This document shows, one piece after another, positions 8,701 through 16,335 of a stretch of DNA of 64,000 nt. The stretch covers positions 1-64,000 of the forward strand of contig NZ_WEZQ01000001.1 of assembly GCF_009864005.1 (NCBI RefSeq), read 5' to 3'. Under the pieces are notes generated by a model. It had not been told where the DNA came from. It saw only the letters and a list, made by a program, of their open reading frames with translations, and made no database searches. The translations under genes were made by a program, and so were the position numbers. This DNA is from Furfurilactobacillus milii (GTDB taxonomy: Bacteria; Bacillota; Bacilli; Lactobacillales; Lactobacillaceae). How positions within the stretch are numbered: position 1 is the stretch's first letter; each line of letters starts with the position of its first letter.

Positions 8701-9243
8701 TTAGTTAACACGACTAGATTTATTGTCAGACGTTACTTTATCAACGCTGTCACCTAATGTTTCCTTCGATTTCTTTGCGCCCTTACTGACGGCTTCCTTC
8801 GTTTTGTCTGTGGCATCGCTCACGCGATCTTGCAGAGAAGTCGAATCTTTTTCATATTGCTCCTTTGTCTTGATATCAACAACATTCACATTTACCTCAA
8901 TTACTTCTAATTCGGTCATATTCTTTACTTCCCGAACGATAACATTTTTGATCTTGTCATACAGTTTAGAAATATCAATGCCGTATTCAGCAACAATGTC
9001 GAGATCCGCTGCAACCTGCTTTTTTCCAACCTCTACATCAATTCCTGATGTGACATCTGAAGTATTAACTAGTTTTTGAGCAACATTTGAGAAAAAGCCG
9101 CCATCCACGGTTAATAAGCCATCTACTTCAGAAAGTGCGATACCAATGATCTTTTGAATAACCTTATCATCAAATGTTAAATTGCCTTTAACACCAGACT
9201 TTTCGTTAGTTGTTGTTTTCTCACTTGGCGTTCCATTCTGCAT
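8701..9243 (-). CDS. Asp23/Gls24 family envelope stress protein
   Basis: This 180-residue protein carries the Asp23 domain from about residue 20 (GNLTFDDKVIQKIIGIALSE ... GLLTVDGG) to about 125 (VIEVNVNVVDIKTKEQYEKD), followed by a charged, disordered tail (SDATDKTKEAVSKGAKKSKE). Asp23 proteins coat the inner face of the membrane through the anchor AmaP, encoded two genes upstream. The operon order amaP-DUF2273-asp23-glsB-small protein matches the alkaline-shock operons of Firmicutes. AGGAGGAAAAATT precedes the ATG. Confidence 0.9.
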   Translation of the reverse strand: MQNGTPSEKTTTNEKSGVKGNLTFDDKVIQKIIGIALSEVDGLLTVDGGFFSNVAQKLVNTSDVTSGIDVEVGKKQVAADLDIVAEYGIDISKLYDKIKNVIVREVKNMTELEVIEVNVNVVDIKTKEQYEKDSTSLQDRVSDATDKTKEAVSKGAKKSKETLGDSVDKVTSDNKSSRVN

Positions 9244-9271
9244 AATTTTTCCTCCTTATAATTCAAACAAG

Positions 9272-9457
9272 TTATTTAAAAACATTTGTTAAGATACCAG
9301 TTTTTTGAATATAATAACCCGCGGTAATCCCGATTGCCATAAAAATCAAAACAAAAAGCGTCTTGAAAAATCCAAAAGTGATGATAAGGACCGCTAAGAG
9401 CAATCCCATAATTCCACCAATTAGTGGCCAAAAATAGGCTTTAATGAGTTCGGTCAC
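9272..9457 (-). CDS. DUF2273 small membrane protein of the Asp23 operon
   Basis: A 61-residue protein with two transmembrane helices (PLIGGIMGLLLAVLIITFGF and LFVLIFMAIGITAGYYI). DUF2273 proteins are encoded between amaP and asp23 in many Gram-positives and are thought to help anchor Asp23. It lies 11 bases after amaP with a GGAGGTGATATC ribosome binding site. Intact. Confidence 0.85.
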   Translation of the reverse strand: MTELIKAYFWPLIGGIMGLLLAVLIITFGFFKTLFVLIFMAIGITAGYYIQKTGILTNVFK

Positions 9458-9468
9458 GATATCACCTC

Positions 9469-10029
9469 CTAGACAACTCGAGATTTATGCACATTAGCGT
9501 CCAACTCATTAAAATCAACGAGTCTGATTTTAATTTTTTTCTGTTCAGAAATTCCAAGACAAATACGCAAATCTTTTTTTAATTGATTAAGAAAATTTGC
9601 AGTCTGTTGCTTGGCATTGACTGAATTTAGTAGATCACCCGATATTTTAAGTGTGATCCCTTTTCGTGATAACTTAGATGATACCTTGGGGTTGCCAATA
9701 AAGGGTTCATGTTGAAGTGCTGAAAGCGCAAAATGTTCAATAGCTTTCTTACTGATGGTCACTTGACCATCAGACTTTTGATGAAGATATAATGATTGTG
9801 ACCGTGGCCAAAAAAGTGTGATAAGCAAAAAAATAATTAACAGTACCGCCAGAATTACTCCACTCCAAAAGAGATATATCGGTTCGTACTGCTCCAACCA
9901 ACCAAGCTTTAATGACATGGGTGTACTAGTACCAATGGCCGTTGACCAATTTTTAAAGACAAGAACTATGGATAAAGGAAATGCAAGGATAATAACAACT
10001 ACTATTAATGCCTTAAATATAAATCGCAA
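9469..10029 (-). CDS. amaP: Alkaline shock membrane anchor protein AmaP
   Basis: Start chosen as TTG at 10029 (MRFIFKALIVVVIILAFPLS) because GGAGGTGATGA stands right before it; upstream in-frame codons have no ribosome binding site. Two N-terminal transmembrane helices (about residues 5-27 and 45-70) are followed by a cytosolic domain that in AmaP binds Asp23. It is the first gene of the stress operon. TATAAT at 10051-10056 (minus strand) is the likely -10 element. A 21-bp perfect inverted repeat encloses the promoter and start codon. Confidence 0.8.
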   Translation of the reverse strand: MRFIFKALIVVVIILAFPLSIVLVFKNWSTAIGTSTPMSLKLGWLEQYEPIYLFWSGVILAVLLIIFLLITLFWPRSQSLYLHQKSDGQVTISKKAIEHFALSALQHEPFIGNPKVSSKLSRKGITLKISGDLLNSVNAKQQTANFLNQLKKDLRICLGISEQKKIKIRLVDFNELDANVHKSRVV

Positions 10030-10089
10030 ATCATCACCTCCTTTGCCATAATTATAGCACAACAGGTAGTGATGATTTGCGATTTATAT
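10017..10089. repeat. 21-bp perfect inverted repeat around the amaP promoter and start
   Basis: The arms at 10017-10037 and 10069-10089 are perfect reverse complements (core AAATCGCAAATCATCAC). The 31-bp spacer holds the minus-strand TATAAT and the GGAGG site. The left arm includes the TTG start codon of amaP. Only the inner arm lies inside a transcript from this promoter, so it cannot form an mRNA hairpin alone. It may be an operator, a cruciform site, or a fold-back duplication. Confidence 0.7.
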
Positions 10090-10273
10090 GTTCTTATAAG
10101 GAACCAATTAAGATTTTTGTTTGACTAAACCAATCTAGCCAATAGGGTATATTTAAAATTAAAACATCCAGCTCGCTATGATAAATACCTGTTGTTGGAA
10201 AAATAAAATAGCGCTAAATTATTTATTGAGAAGATAAATTCAAATATATATTCAACGATTGATACTAAATAAC

Positions 10274-10316
10274 TAAGAGCCACAACCGATATAAAATTGG
10301 CTGTGGCTTTTTATTT
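10274..10316. terminator. Rho-independent terminator
   Basis: AGAGCCACAACC and GGCTGTGGCTTTTT form a stem-loop with a T-run on the plus strand. The interval 10090-10273 shows no convincing gene. Confidence 0.7.
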
Positions 10317-10372
10317 TTATGATGCAGCATTTCTTGAATTTTGTACCATTAAAACCAGAATAAAGCCGATGG

Positions 10373-10567
10373 TTGCTAGTGGTATCAAGAGCTAAGCGCA
10401 CAGATTACGGATTGGTCAGTTGCCAGTATGAGCGTGACGTGATTGCTGGAATTGACAGAAAATGGGAACGGGAGCGTCGTGCTAAACAGCATGGCGCTTT
10501 TAGTTTGCATAAAAAAGTGTACAAAAAAGACGGAGCGCCCACACAAACTCCATCTACGTTACATTAA
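10373..10567 (+). CDS. Possible phage-derived fragment, 64 residues
   Basis: A charged 64-residue frame (DYGLVSCQYERDVIAGIDRK ...) with plausible protein composition but no ribosome binding site at its first codon and no family I recognise. It could be the end of a phage late-regulator gene, because the next plus-strand genes (10885, 10940) are phage-like. It may also be chance. Confidence 0.3.
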   Translation: MLVVSRAKRTDYGLVSCQYERDVIAGIDRKWERERRAKQHGAFSLHKKVYKKDGAPTQTPSTLH

Positions 10568-10570
10568 CTA

Positions 10571-10786
10571 TTAATCTTTATTATCGGACAACTTTTCTTT
10601 TACACTTTCTGTAGCACCTTTTACCGTATCTTTTGCATCGCCAAGTTTTTCCTTAGCTTTACCAAGCACACCCTGAGATTTTCCTTCAGCTTCCAATTCT
10701 TTGTCACCGGTCACTTTTCCACCGACTTCCTTAGCCTTACCAGCTAATTGATCCTTTTTGCTCTCAAACTTTTCCTCTTGAGTCAT
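10571..10786 (-). CDS. CsbD family stress protein
   Basis: A 71-residue, highly charged, hydrophilic protein: KKDQLAGKAKEVGGKVTGDK then repeating GKAKEKLGDAKDTVKGATES. This is the CsbD pattern. CsbD-like proteins are abundant general-stress proteins of unknown biochemical role. AAGGGAGATTC precedes the ATG. It lies antisense between phage-like plus-strand fragments, like the other stress genes here. Confidence 0.9.
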   Translation of the reverse strand: MTQEEKFESKKDQLAGKAKEVGGKVTGDKELEAEGKSQGVLGKAKEKLGDAKDTVKGATESVKEKLSDNKD

Positions 10787-10884
10787 AAATGAATCTCCCT
10801 TCGTTGAAAATGTAGTATGTGTACATCATTAGAATAACAAATATGTATTTAGCTTATCAAAAGATACGCTTGAAAGGAAAAAAT

Positions 10885-10947
10885 ATGAAATGGTTAATGA
10901 TAATTCTCACGGCGGAGATGCTTTTATCTGGTAACTCACATGACTAG
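10885..10947 (+). CDS. 20-residue phage-type small peptide
   Basis: ATG at 10885 has a good AAAGGAAAAAAT ribosome binding site. The peptide MKWLMIILTAEMLLSGNSHD has one hydrophobic stretch and its stop overlaps the start of the HNH gene by 8 bases. Very small frames of this kind commonly precede HNH genes in lactobacillus prophages. Function unknown. Confidence 0.4.
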   Translation: MKWLMIILTAEMLLSGNSHD

Positions 10948-11302
10948 AGTGCGTAGGTGTCGTCAACAAGGATGCCATCAGATGGTGGAACTACCGGATC
11001 ATTACTGCGCTAAACACTATGCGCACGAGGCGGAGTATCTAGCATCCCGGCAGAAGCGGGCGCGGTCAGGCGACCAAATGGCGAGGCACAAGTACAACAC
11101 AGTCACTAGGTATCGCACGTATGACAAGCGAGAACAGTATCAATTCTATCGTGGCAAGCAATGGCAATCATTGCGCCAATTGGTATTGGACCGTGACCAC
11201 TATGTCTGCCAGTACTGTGGACGACCGAACAGCAACACGGTGGATCACATTGTGCCAGCTGGTTGGCTTTTTGCTGTAATAAAGTTTTGGCTTGCTCAAT
11301 AA
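10940..11302 (+). pseudogene. Phage HNH endonuclease, 3' truncated
   Basis: The N-terminal zinc-knuckle-like CRQQGCHQMV...HYCAKHY and the HNH core CQYCGRPNSNTVDHIVPA are present. After DHIVPAG the frame runs into unrelated sequence (WLFAVIKFWLAQ) and stops, so the second half of the HNH motif and the tail are gone. Phage HNH enzymes of this size sit just before the terminase genes and assist packaging. No terminase follows; the junction is at about 11258. Confidence 0.75.
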
Positions 11303-11407
11303 AGGAATTTGTTAGGGAACAAACTGATACGATGCCAGGAAGCAATACGACATATTTTTAAATAGGTCGTATCTACCAATTCATAATCATTTTTTTGTTT
11401 GTCATTG

Positions 11408-12094
11408 TTAATCCAGCACATCAATCTTTTTCACATCGGCCAAATGACTCATTTTCAAAATAAAATCATCAGGGTCAGTTCGGCGGACTAATCTAATTTG
11501 CATTTCAAGGAAAAATGAATCCGGTTTGTATGCCAGAATTCGCATGTGGACGTGACTGCTGCCAATGATTTTTAGTCTTTCTGGTAAGGCGTCCATGTCA
11601 CTTAGTTTGCCATTAAGCGTAACTTGTAGGCGGATCATCGAACGATTCGGGTAACGTTTAAGCGCCTTGATTCGCCTAACAATTGTTTGGGCGATTAGGA
11701 TGCAGAGCGTCCCGGCAATACCGATTACGTACATATCCGCGCCAACTGCCAGACCAATCGCGGCAGTCGCCCATAAGCCAGCTGCAGTTGTTAAGCCGTC
11801 GATCTTGTGATTAACGGTCATGATGGCTCCGGCGCCGATGAACCCGATGCCAGTGACAACCTGTGAGGCAACTCGGGATGGATCCAGGCTGACAGAATTT
11901 GCATGATTGAGGACATCAAAGAATCCATATTTGGAGATGATCATGAAAAGAGCGGCTCCTACCGCAACCAACATATGAGTCCGCATCCCAGCGGTCTTTA
12001 GGCGGACCTTTCGTTCATAGCCGACAAGGTCGCCGCAGATTGCCGCCACAAATAGCCGTAAAACCCATTCTAGTTGATATAACCAGTAAGCCAT
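11408..12094 (-). CDS. MgtC/SapB family membrane protein
   Basis: About 228 residues. The N-terminal MgtC domain has four to five transmembrane helices with the conserved DLVGYERK, TAGMRTHMLVAVGAALF and GIGFIGAGAIM segments, followed by a cytosolic C-terminal domain from about residue 145. MgtC proteins modulate membrane potential and Mg2+ or acid-stress adaptation. AGGAGGTGG stands before two in-frame ATGs; the second (12094) has the better spacing, 12100 is the alternative. It is monocistronic and intact, between phage remnants and a resolvase. Confidence 0.85.
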   Translation of the reverse strand: MAYWLYQLEWVLRLFVAAICGDLVGYERKVRLKTAGMRTHMLVAVGAALFMIISKYGFFDVLNHANSVSLDPSRVASQVVTGIGFIGAGAIMTVNHKIDGLTTAAGLWATAAIGLAVGADMYVIGIAGTLCILIAQTIVRRIKALKRYPNRSMIRLQVTLNGKLSDMDALPERLKIIGSSHVHMRILAYKPDSFFLEMQIRLVRRTDPDDFILKMSHLADVKKIDVLD

Positions 12095-12100
12095 CACCAT

Positions 12101-12400
12101 CCACCTCCTTGTTCCTAAATGGCTGTATAACAGTTATTATACTGCGTTGTGTCGTCAAGGTAAAAAATGCCGTCTAATCTCAAAATAAACCACCCATATT
12201 TAACTTGCCAGTTAAACGGGTCTAGAATTTTTGGTGTTGGAAAGTATTTCCATTCCAAAAGTACTAGGCCCTAATTTAAAAAGCCATTGATAATGGATCA
12301 AAAAAAGGCCACTAGGGTATACCCTATTGGTCTTTTTTATTTCTGTGCTATACTAGGAATTACAAGTGTTCATTAGAACTGTCCAAAAGGAGAACTGGAA
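12101..12400. other. Intergenic region upstream of the resolvase
   Basis: Holds no gene. It contains the palindrome at 12301-12338 and a likely resolvase promoter (TATACT near 12350). If the resolvase acts in cis, its res site would lie here, but I cannot delimit subsites by eye. Confidence 0.4.
12301..12338. terminator. Terminator-like palindrome
   Basis: AAAAAAGGCCAcTAGGGTA and its near-perfect complement TACCCTAtTGGtCTTTTTT form an almost loopless palindrome with A/T-runs on both sides: a bidirectional terminator, or part of a recombination site. Confidence 0.55.
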
Positions 12401-12988
12401 ATGGCTAAAATCGGTTATGCGCGTGTGAGTTCCAAGGAGCAACATTTAGATCGACAGTTAGCGGCTTTAAAAGACGTTGATAAATTATTTACGGATAAAT
12501 TAAGTGGGGCTAACACTAATCGGCCAGAACTGCAAAAAATGCTGGCCTATATTCGTGAGGGTGATATTGTAATGGTCACTGAATTAGATCGCTTAGGCAG
12601 AAACAACCATGATTTGACTAAGATCATGAACTCCATTCAAAATAAGGGTGCCACCCTAGATGTGTTGAATTTACCGTCCATGACAGGGATTGCTGATCCT
12701 AACTTACGTCAACTGATGACTAACCTCATCATTGAACTGTATAAGTATCAGGCTGAAAGCGAACGTAAGCGGATCATTGAGCGCCAGCAACAAGGGATTG
12801 CATTAGCTAAGCAGCAGGGTAAATATCACGGGCGCAAACCCCAATACACCCAAGACGATCCCCGCTTGCAACATGCTTTTAAGCTTTATCGAGCTGGCAT
12901 GAGTGACATTGATGTGTCCCGAAATACAGGTATTAAACGGACGACCTTTATTCGATACCGTGTGAAATACGGTATTAAAAGAAAATAG
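12401..12988 (+). CDS. Serine recombinase (resolvase/invertase)
   Basis: A 195-residue Tn3-type resolvase. The catalytic serine lies in YARVSSKEQHLDRQ (residues 6-19), with the conserved GDIVMVTELDRLGRN and ESERKRIIERQQQGI segments and a C-terminal helix-turn-helix (SDIDVSRNTGIKRTTFIRYR). It resolves plasmid multimers or transposon cointegrates. AAGGAGAACTGGAA precedes the ATG and a terminator follows. An identical internal fragment (12488-12597) is repeated at 21532-21640. Confidence 0.9.
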   Translation: MAKIGYARVSSKEQHLDRQLAALKDVDKLFTDKLSGANTNRPELQKMLAYIREGDIVMVTELDRLGRNNHDLTKIMNSIQNKGATLDVLNLPSMTGIADPNLRQLMTNLIIELYKYQAESERKRIIERQQQGIALAKQQGKYHGRKPQYTQDDPRLQHAFKLYRAGMSDIDVSRNTGIKRTTFIRYRVKYGIKRK

Positions 12989-13034
12989 GGCCCCCTTTTG
13001 GTTAGCACATATTAACTGAAAGGGTCCCTATTTT
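12981..13034. terminator. Rho-independent terminator of the resolvase
   Basis: AAAATAGGG...CCCTTT and AAAGGG...CCCTATTTT form a long imperfect stem overlapping the last codons of the resolvase. Confidence 0.75.
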
Positions 13035-13047
13035 CTTTACAATCTAC
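13035..13047 (-). repeat. IS30 terminal remnant TTTACAATCTACC
   Basis: The outermost 13 bases of the IS30 left end are preserved, and phage coding sequence begins directly after them. It marks the left break of the minor head gene. Confidence 0.6.
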
Positions 13048-13786
13048 CTTTTACCAAGCAATTGATGAAATGCTAGCTAACGCTAGTCCTAGTGACAAAT
13101 TGTCTAAACGCTTGCAAGCAATCTTTGCCCAAGCATCTATTTCTCGGCGTGATATGTTGGGTGCAATGATTGGCGCCGGTATGAATATTGCTACAGCAAA
13201 AAGTGAATCATTTGCAGTGAATGAACTCAAACAGCAGTATATCGATGGCTATAATAATTCAAGCCCTAATAAACTATCAACAGTTCCAGATAAAGTAGCC
13301 AACCAAGCTGAGAATTCTCAACGAATTTGGGTGCATGGCGACGTCATGACGACACGAATGAAAGAAACCCTGAACAAGGGTTTGAGTCGCCGCATGAAAA
13401 AATCAGACATCAATAAAATGACCCGCAGTATTCCTCAAAGCGGTGATCGAATTGATGACAATTTAGCAACGCCTATGAACCAAATGCTATCCAGAATTCA
13501 TACGTTAACAACTAATGAAGCTATACGCAATAGCAACGGTGGTAAGAATAGAGCGTATGATGAACAGAATGTTCAGTATGTGATGTGGTTAACCGAGGAA
13601 GATGATCGTGTTTGTGATATTTGTGAACCACTTGATAGACAAACATTTGCCTATGGACAAGCACCGATTCCAGTCACGGATACTCATCCAAGGTGTCGTT
13701 GCCAGCTGGTAGCCTGTGATGAAGATGGGAATCTGCTGTCTGGTGAACTTAATAGGGTATTTAAGGAACAAAAAAAGCCCACTTAG
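13048..13786 (+). pseudogene. Phage minor head protein (Mu F/SPP1 gp7-like), N-terminally truncated
   Basis: The frame is open from the IS30 end at 13047 (FYQAIDEMLANASPSDKL) and the first usable ATG is 13070. The C-terminal half has the Mu gpF-like signature: TTNEAIRNSN...NVQYVMWLTEEDDRVCDICEP with a DTHPRCRCQL metal-ligand-like Cys/His cluster. The N-terminal half of the usual protein is missing. The last residues (KEQKKPT) run into the terminator of glsB on the other strand, so the C-terminus is also chimeric from about 13765. Confidence 0.7.
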
Positions 13787-13797
13787 TTTAAAACTAA
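13772..13797 (-). terminator. Rho-independent terminator of the second glsB
   Basis: CCCACTTAGTTT and AAACTAAGTGGG form a perfect 12-bp inverted repeat; on the minus strand a run of T follows. It serves the gene at 13904-14152. Confidence 0.8.
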
Positions 13798-13903
13798 GTG
13801 GGTCAGGAATATTATTAATTGGCTTCGCTCACAACAAAGTCGAGGGGTGCTAACTAAGTTAGCATCTATAATTAGTATAAGAACCTTAAATGAAGCTTAA
13901 AAA

Positions 13904-14152
13904 CTAATTCTTTGATTTACCGACAAAGAAAGAAACTACAGCAACAACAATTACTGCTCCAATAATTGAAGGAATAATTGCCATTCCGGCTAATTGAGGA
14001 CCCCAAGATCCGAGTATAGCTTCTCCAATAGAGGAACCAACTAATCCGGCAACAATATTAGCAATCCACCCCATTGATTTTCCTTTGCTAGTAATTGCTC
14101 CAGCAATAGCACCAATGATGGCACCAATAATTAAAACCCATAACCAATGCAT
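13904..14152 (-). CDS. Second GlsB/YeaQ/YmgE family membrane protein
   Basis: An 82-residue paralogue of the protein at 8435-8686 with the same layout (VLIIGAIIGAIAGAITSKGK ... GPQLAGMAIIPSIIGAVIVV): three glycine-rich transmembrane helices. The DNA is clearly diverged and AT-richer, so it is an independent acquisition rather than a recent duplication. It follows a 43-residue peptide gene by 6 bases; AGAGGATGATGTTTT is its ribosome binding site. It lies antisense between two phage head genes. Confidence 0.8.
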   Translation of the reverse strand: MHWLWVLIIGAIIGAIAGAITSKGKSMGWIANIVAGLVGSSIGEAILGSWGPQLAGMAIIPSIIGAVIVVAVVSFFVGKSKN

Positions 14153-14158
14153 AAAACA

Positions 14159-14290
14159 TCATCCTCTCTTATTTTTCGAAGGATGTTTTTTAGATTTGTT
14201 ATAGTTTTGAATTTCTTTAAAAATGGCTAATAAAAGTTGAGATATAGAAATGATAATTGATATTTTTGACCAAAGTCTAAATCTTTTCAT
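14159..14290 (-). CDS. 43-residue membrane peptide upstream of glsB2
   Basis: MKRFRLWSKISIIISISQLL begins a peptide with a basic head, one hydrophobic helix (residues 10-24) and a very basic tail (NKSKKHPSKNKRG). GAGGATTTCAT precedes the ATG. It ends 6 bases before glsB2, so both are probably one transcript. No family recognised. Confidence 0.5.
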   Translation of the reverse strand: MKRFRLWSKISIIISISQLLLAIFKEIQNYNKSKKHPSKNKRG

Positions 14291-14496
14291 ATGAAATCCT
14301 CTATTATCTAAATTGCATCCTTCTAAATCTAATTATAGACAATTGAATATTTGCATACAAGTTATTCGATTGTGCCATTCTTTTTAAAATAGGAATTTTT
14401 GATTTGCCTTTTTCTCAATTACAGGCGTTAAAGAGTAATCGATTTATTTATTGCGCTTACAAACAATTTAGCATACGGACTTAAAAAGGAGTTTTG

Positions 14497-15180
14497 ATGA
14501 TGAAAACAAATTTGCAATTTTTTGCTGATCCTAACCCAGAACCTAAGCCAAACGATTCCAACCCAAATCCTGATGGTAAAAATCCAAAGCCAGCTGGCAA
14601 GACCTACACACAGGATGATATTGGAAAGATGATGGCCTCTAAGGCTAAAGAAGTAGAAAGCAATCTGCGGGATGATTTTGAAAAGGAGCTTAAGCAAAAG
14701 GAACAAGAATGGCTTGAAAAGGAGCTTAAGCAAAAGGAACAAGAATGGCTTGAAAAGGGTGAAAAACGAGCCAGCATGAATGCTAGTGAGAAGGCCCAAG
14801 CCGATTTAGAAGAGCAACGACAAGCTTTAAAAGAACAGCAAGACCGTCTTCAAGAAAAATTAGATGAAGCTGATCGTAAGGATGCTTTAGCTGCAACTAA
14901 AACTGTTCTAACTGACCAGCACATTCCAGCTGAATTTGCGGAGTTTATTAGTGATGTTAAAGAAGATGTTCGCAACAATAACTTAGATAAGTTCACAAAC
15001 TTATTTAACAAAGCAGTTCAGGAAGCTGTTGAAAAGAAGGTTATGGGTAATCAATCACCACAGAATGGCGGTCAACAATTTAACGTTTCTATGACACGCG
15101 AAGATTTTGCGCAGATGAGCCTTGAAGAGCAGACTAACCTTTATCGTCAAAAACCAGATTTGTACAACAAACTTAAATAG
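14497..15180 (+). CDS. Phage capsid scaffolding protein (DUF4355-like)
   Basis: About 227 residues. An N-terminal MKTNLQFFADPNPEPKP leader is typical of phage scaffold genes, followed by a long charged coiled coil (residues ~45-135) and a C-terminal MTREDFAQMSLEEQTNLYRQ motif. AAAGGAGTTTTG precedes ATGATG (14497/14500). It is directly followed by the major capsid gene at 15193, the normal phage order. The coiled coil contains an in-frame 36-bp tandem duplication. Probably intact but orphaned. Confidence 0.8.
   Translation: MMKTNLQFFADPNPEPKPNDSNPNPDGKNPKPAGKTYTQDDIGKMMASKAKEVESNLRDDFEKELKQKEQEWLEKELKQKEQEWLEKGEKRASMNASEKAQADLEEQRQALKEQQDRLQEKLDEADRKDALAATKTVLTDQHIPAEFAEFISDVKEDVRNNNLDKFTNLFNKAVQEAVEKKVMGNQSPQNGGQQFNVSMTREDFAQMSLEEQTNLYRQKPDLYNKLK
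14680..14751 (+). repeat. Exact 36-bp tandem duplication in the scaffold gene
   Basis: Two adjacent identical 36-bp units each encode EKELKQKEQEWL. The duplication keeps the frame and adds 12 residues to the coiled coil. Confidence 0.9.
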
Positions 15181-15192
15181 GAGATGTAGGTA

Positions 15193-15756
15193 ATGACCGT
15201 AATTAACGGAAACCCTACGACTTTTAGTAATTTAATTGAACCAACAGTCTTTCTAGACTGGATCTATCGTCAAAATACTCAAACTAATCGATTTGTTCAA
15301 TCTGGTGTGCTAAAAAACGATCCAGTATTAGGTGGCCGATTGCTTCAACCAGGACGATCAGTCGAGATCCCTGCAATGAATGATTTAAGCGGTGATGCAG
15401 ATGAATGGAATGATACTAACGATATTCAAACTAATGGTGTTGATTCTGCTATGGAATACGGCATTAAGATGTATCAAAACAAGTCATTCGGTAATACTGA
15501 CTGGGGAGATTTAATTTCTGGTGCAAGTACCCAACAGCAGATTGCTAATCGCTTTGGCAACTGGTGGACTCGCCAAGATACAAAGATTCTTTTAGATACT
15601 GTTAAAGCCACTTTTAACAATACTGATATCGCGACTGCCAAGACTTATGGTGTGGGTTCTGAAAAAGAATTATCCGCCTCAGACTTTGTTAAAGCACTTG
15701 CCCGCATGGGTGATGTAATGGATAACGCCTTATCGACATTAGTTGTTAACTGGTAG
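15193..15756 (+). pseudogene. Phage major capsid protein, 3' truncated by an IS30-type end
   Basis: 187 residues of a HK97-type major capsid protein (MTVINGNPTTFSNLIEPTVF ... RSVEIPAMNDLSGDADEWND). The frame ends LSTLVVNW at GGTAGATTGTAA (15752), the terminal sequence of an IS30 element, so roughly the last 80-100 residues usual for this family are missing. Confidence 0.8.
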
Positions 15757-15776
15757 ATTGTAATAAACTTCCGAAC
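15752..15776 (+). repeat. IS30-type left terminal remnant
   Basis: GGTAGATTGTAAtAaacTTCCGAAC matches the left terminus at 21958 (GGTAGATTGTAAAATTAATC...) at both ends with changes in the middle. It joins the truncated capsid gene to a plasmid partition region. Confidence 0.6.
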
Positions 15777-15784
15777 ATTTTTCA

Positions 15785-15955
15785 TTATCTCTTCTCTTTA
15801 TCGGCCTCATTAGGGACCATTGCACTGGCAACATTATCTAGCCAGTCCTCATTAGAAGACTCCTTATTAGTATCGTAAATTCCTTGGATGAAGTCTTCAA
15901 ACTTTTTATCGGCCAACCTTTGTTGTTCTTCTTTCTTTTTATCTTCTTCATTCAT
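15785..15955 (-). CDS. 56-residue acidic protein next to a partition remnant
   Basis: A very charged peptide (MNEEDKKKEEQQRLADKKFE ... PNEADKEKR) with a GGGAGG ribosome binding site before the ATG at 15955. It lies about 70 bp downstream of the small partition-partner gene on the same strand. No family recognised; probably a plasmid gene. Confidence 0.5.
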   Translation of the reverse strand: MNEEDKKKEEQQRLADKKFEDFIQGIYDTNKESSNEDWLDNVASAMVPNEADKEKR

Positions 15956-16026
15956 GCGTTAGCCTCCCATTTATCTCTCTACTATTAATAGTATAACGAT
16001 TCCATCTAAATTGTGATTATTGCTAG

Positions 16027-16335
16027 TTATTTTGAGCGTCTGCTAGTATATATCTTCTTCACCGTTCGATATTCAGCACGTTCCTCATTTGTTAAACCTT
16101 CTAGCGTGCTATTAATTGTGTGTTCAAGCATCTCATCCACACTTTTAAAATTAAGCACTGCGGATAATGCATTTAGCATATCGGCTGTCTCAACTGAGCA
16201 TCTAATTGTAGTAGTTTTAGGCTTAGACTTTTTAGTGTTTGCTTTCACTTTCATGTCCCGCGAAAATATATTGCTAGGTTTCGGAACTTGAGTAACATCT
16301 GAGTTAAGGCTTTTCTTGAGCAGGTCTTTACTCAT
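16027..16335 (-). CDS. Small partition partner protein (ParB-like role)
   Basis: 102 residues; start at 16335 (MSKDLLKKSL) because AAAGGG precedes it and it overlaps the parA stop by 8 bases, as expected for translational coupling. An N-terminal basic, flexible part is followed by a ribbon-helix-helix-like segment (TTTIRCSVETADMLNALSAV). A gene of equal size, order and domain pattern (23034-23333) follows the intact parA. Such small proteins bind the centromere in lactobacillus plasmids (inference). Confidence 0.65.
   Translation of the reverse strand: MSKDLLKKSLNSDVTQVPKPSNIFSRDMKVKANTKKSKPKTTTIRCSVETADMLNALSAVLNFKSVDEMLEHTINSTLEGLTNEERAEYRTVKKIYTSRRSK

Noticed and set aside
8496-9079. Plus-strand frames across glsB and asp23
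   Set aside because: Shadows of well-supported minus-strand genes.
11303-11407. Minus-strand frame 11106-11345 as an IS transposase remnant
   Set aside because: I could not recognise any transposase motif; it overlaps the HNH gene and is likely chance.
14428-14799. Minus-strand frame with repeated KLLFKPFLFLL segments
   Set aside because: It is the reverse of the scaffold coiled-coil gene and its tandem duplication; the plus-strand gene has ribosome binding site, phage order and family match.
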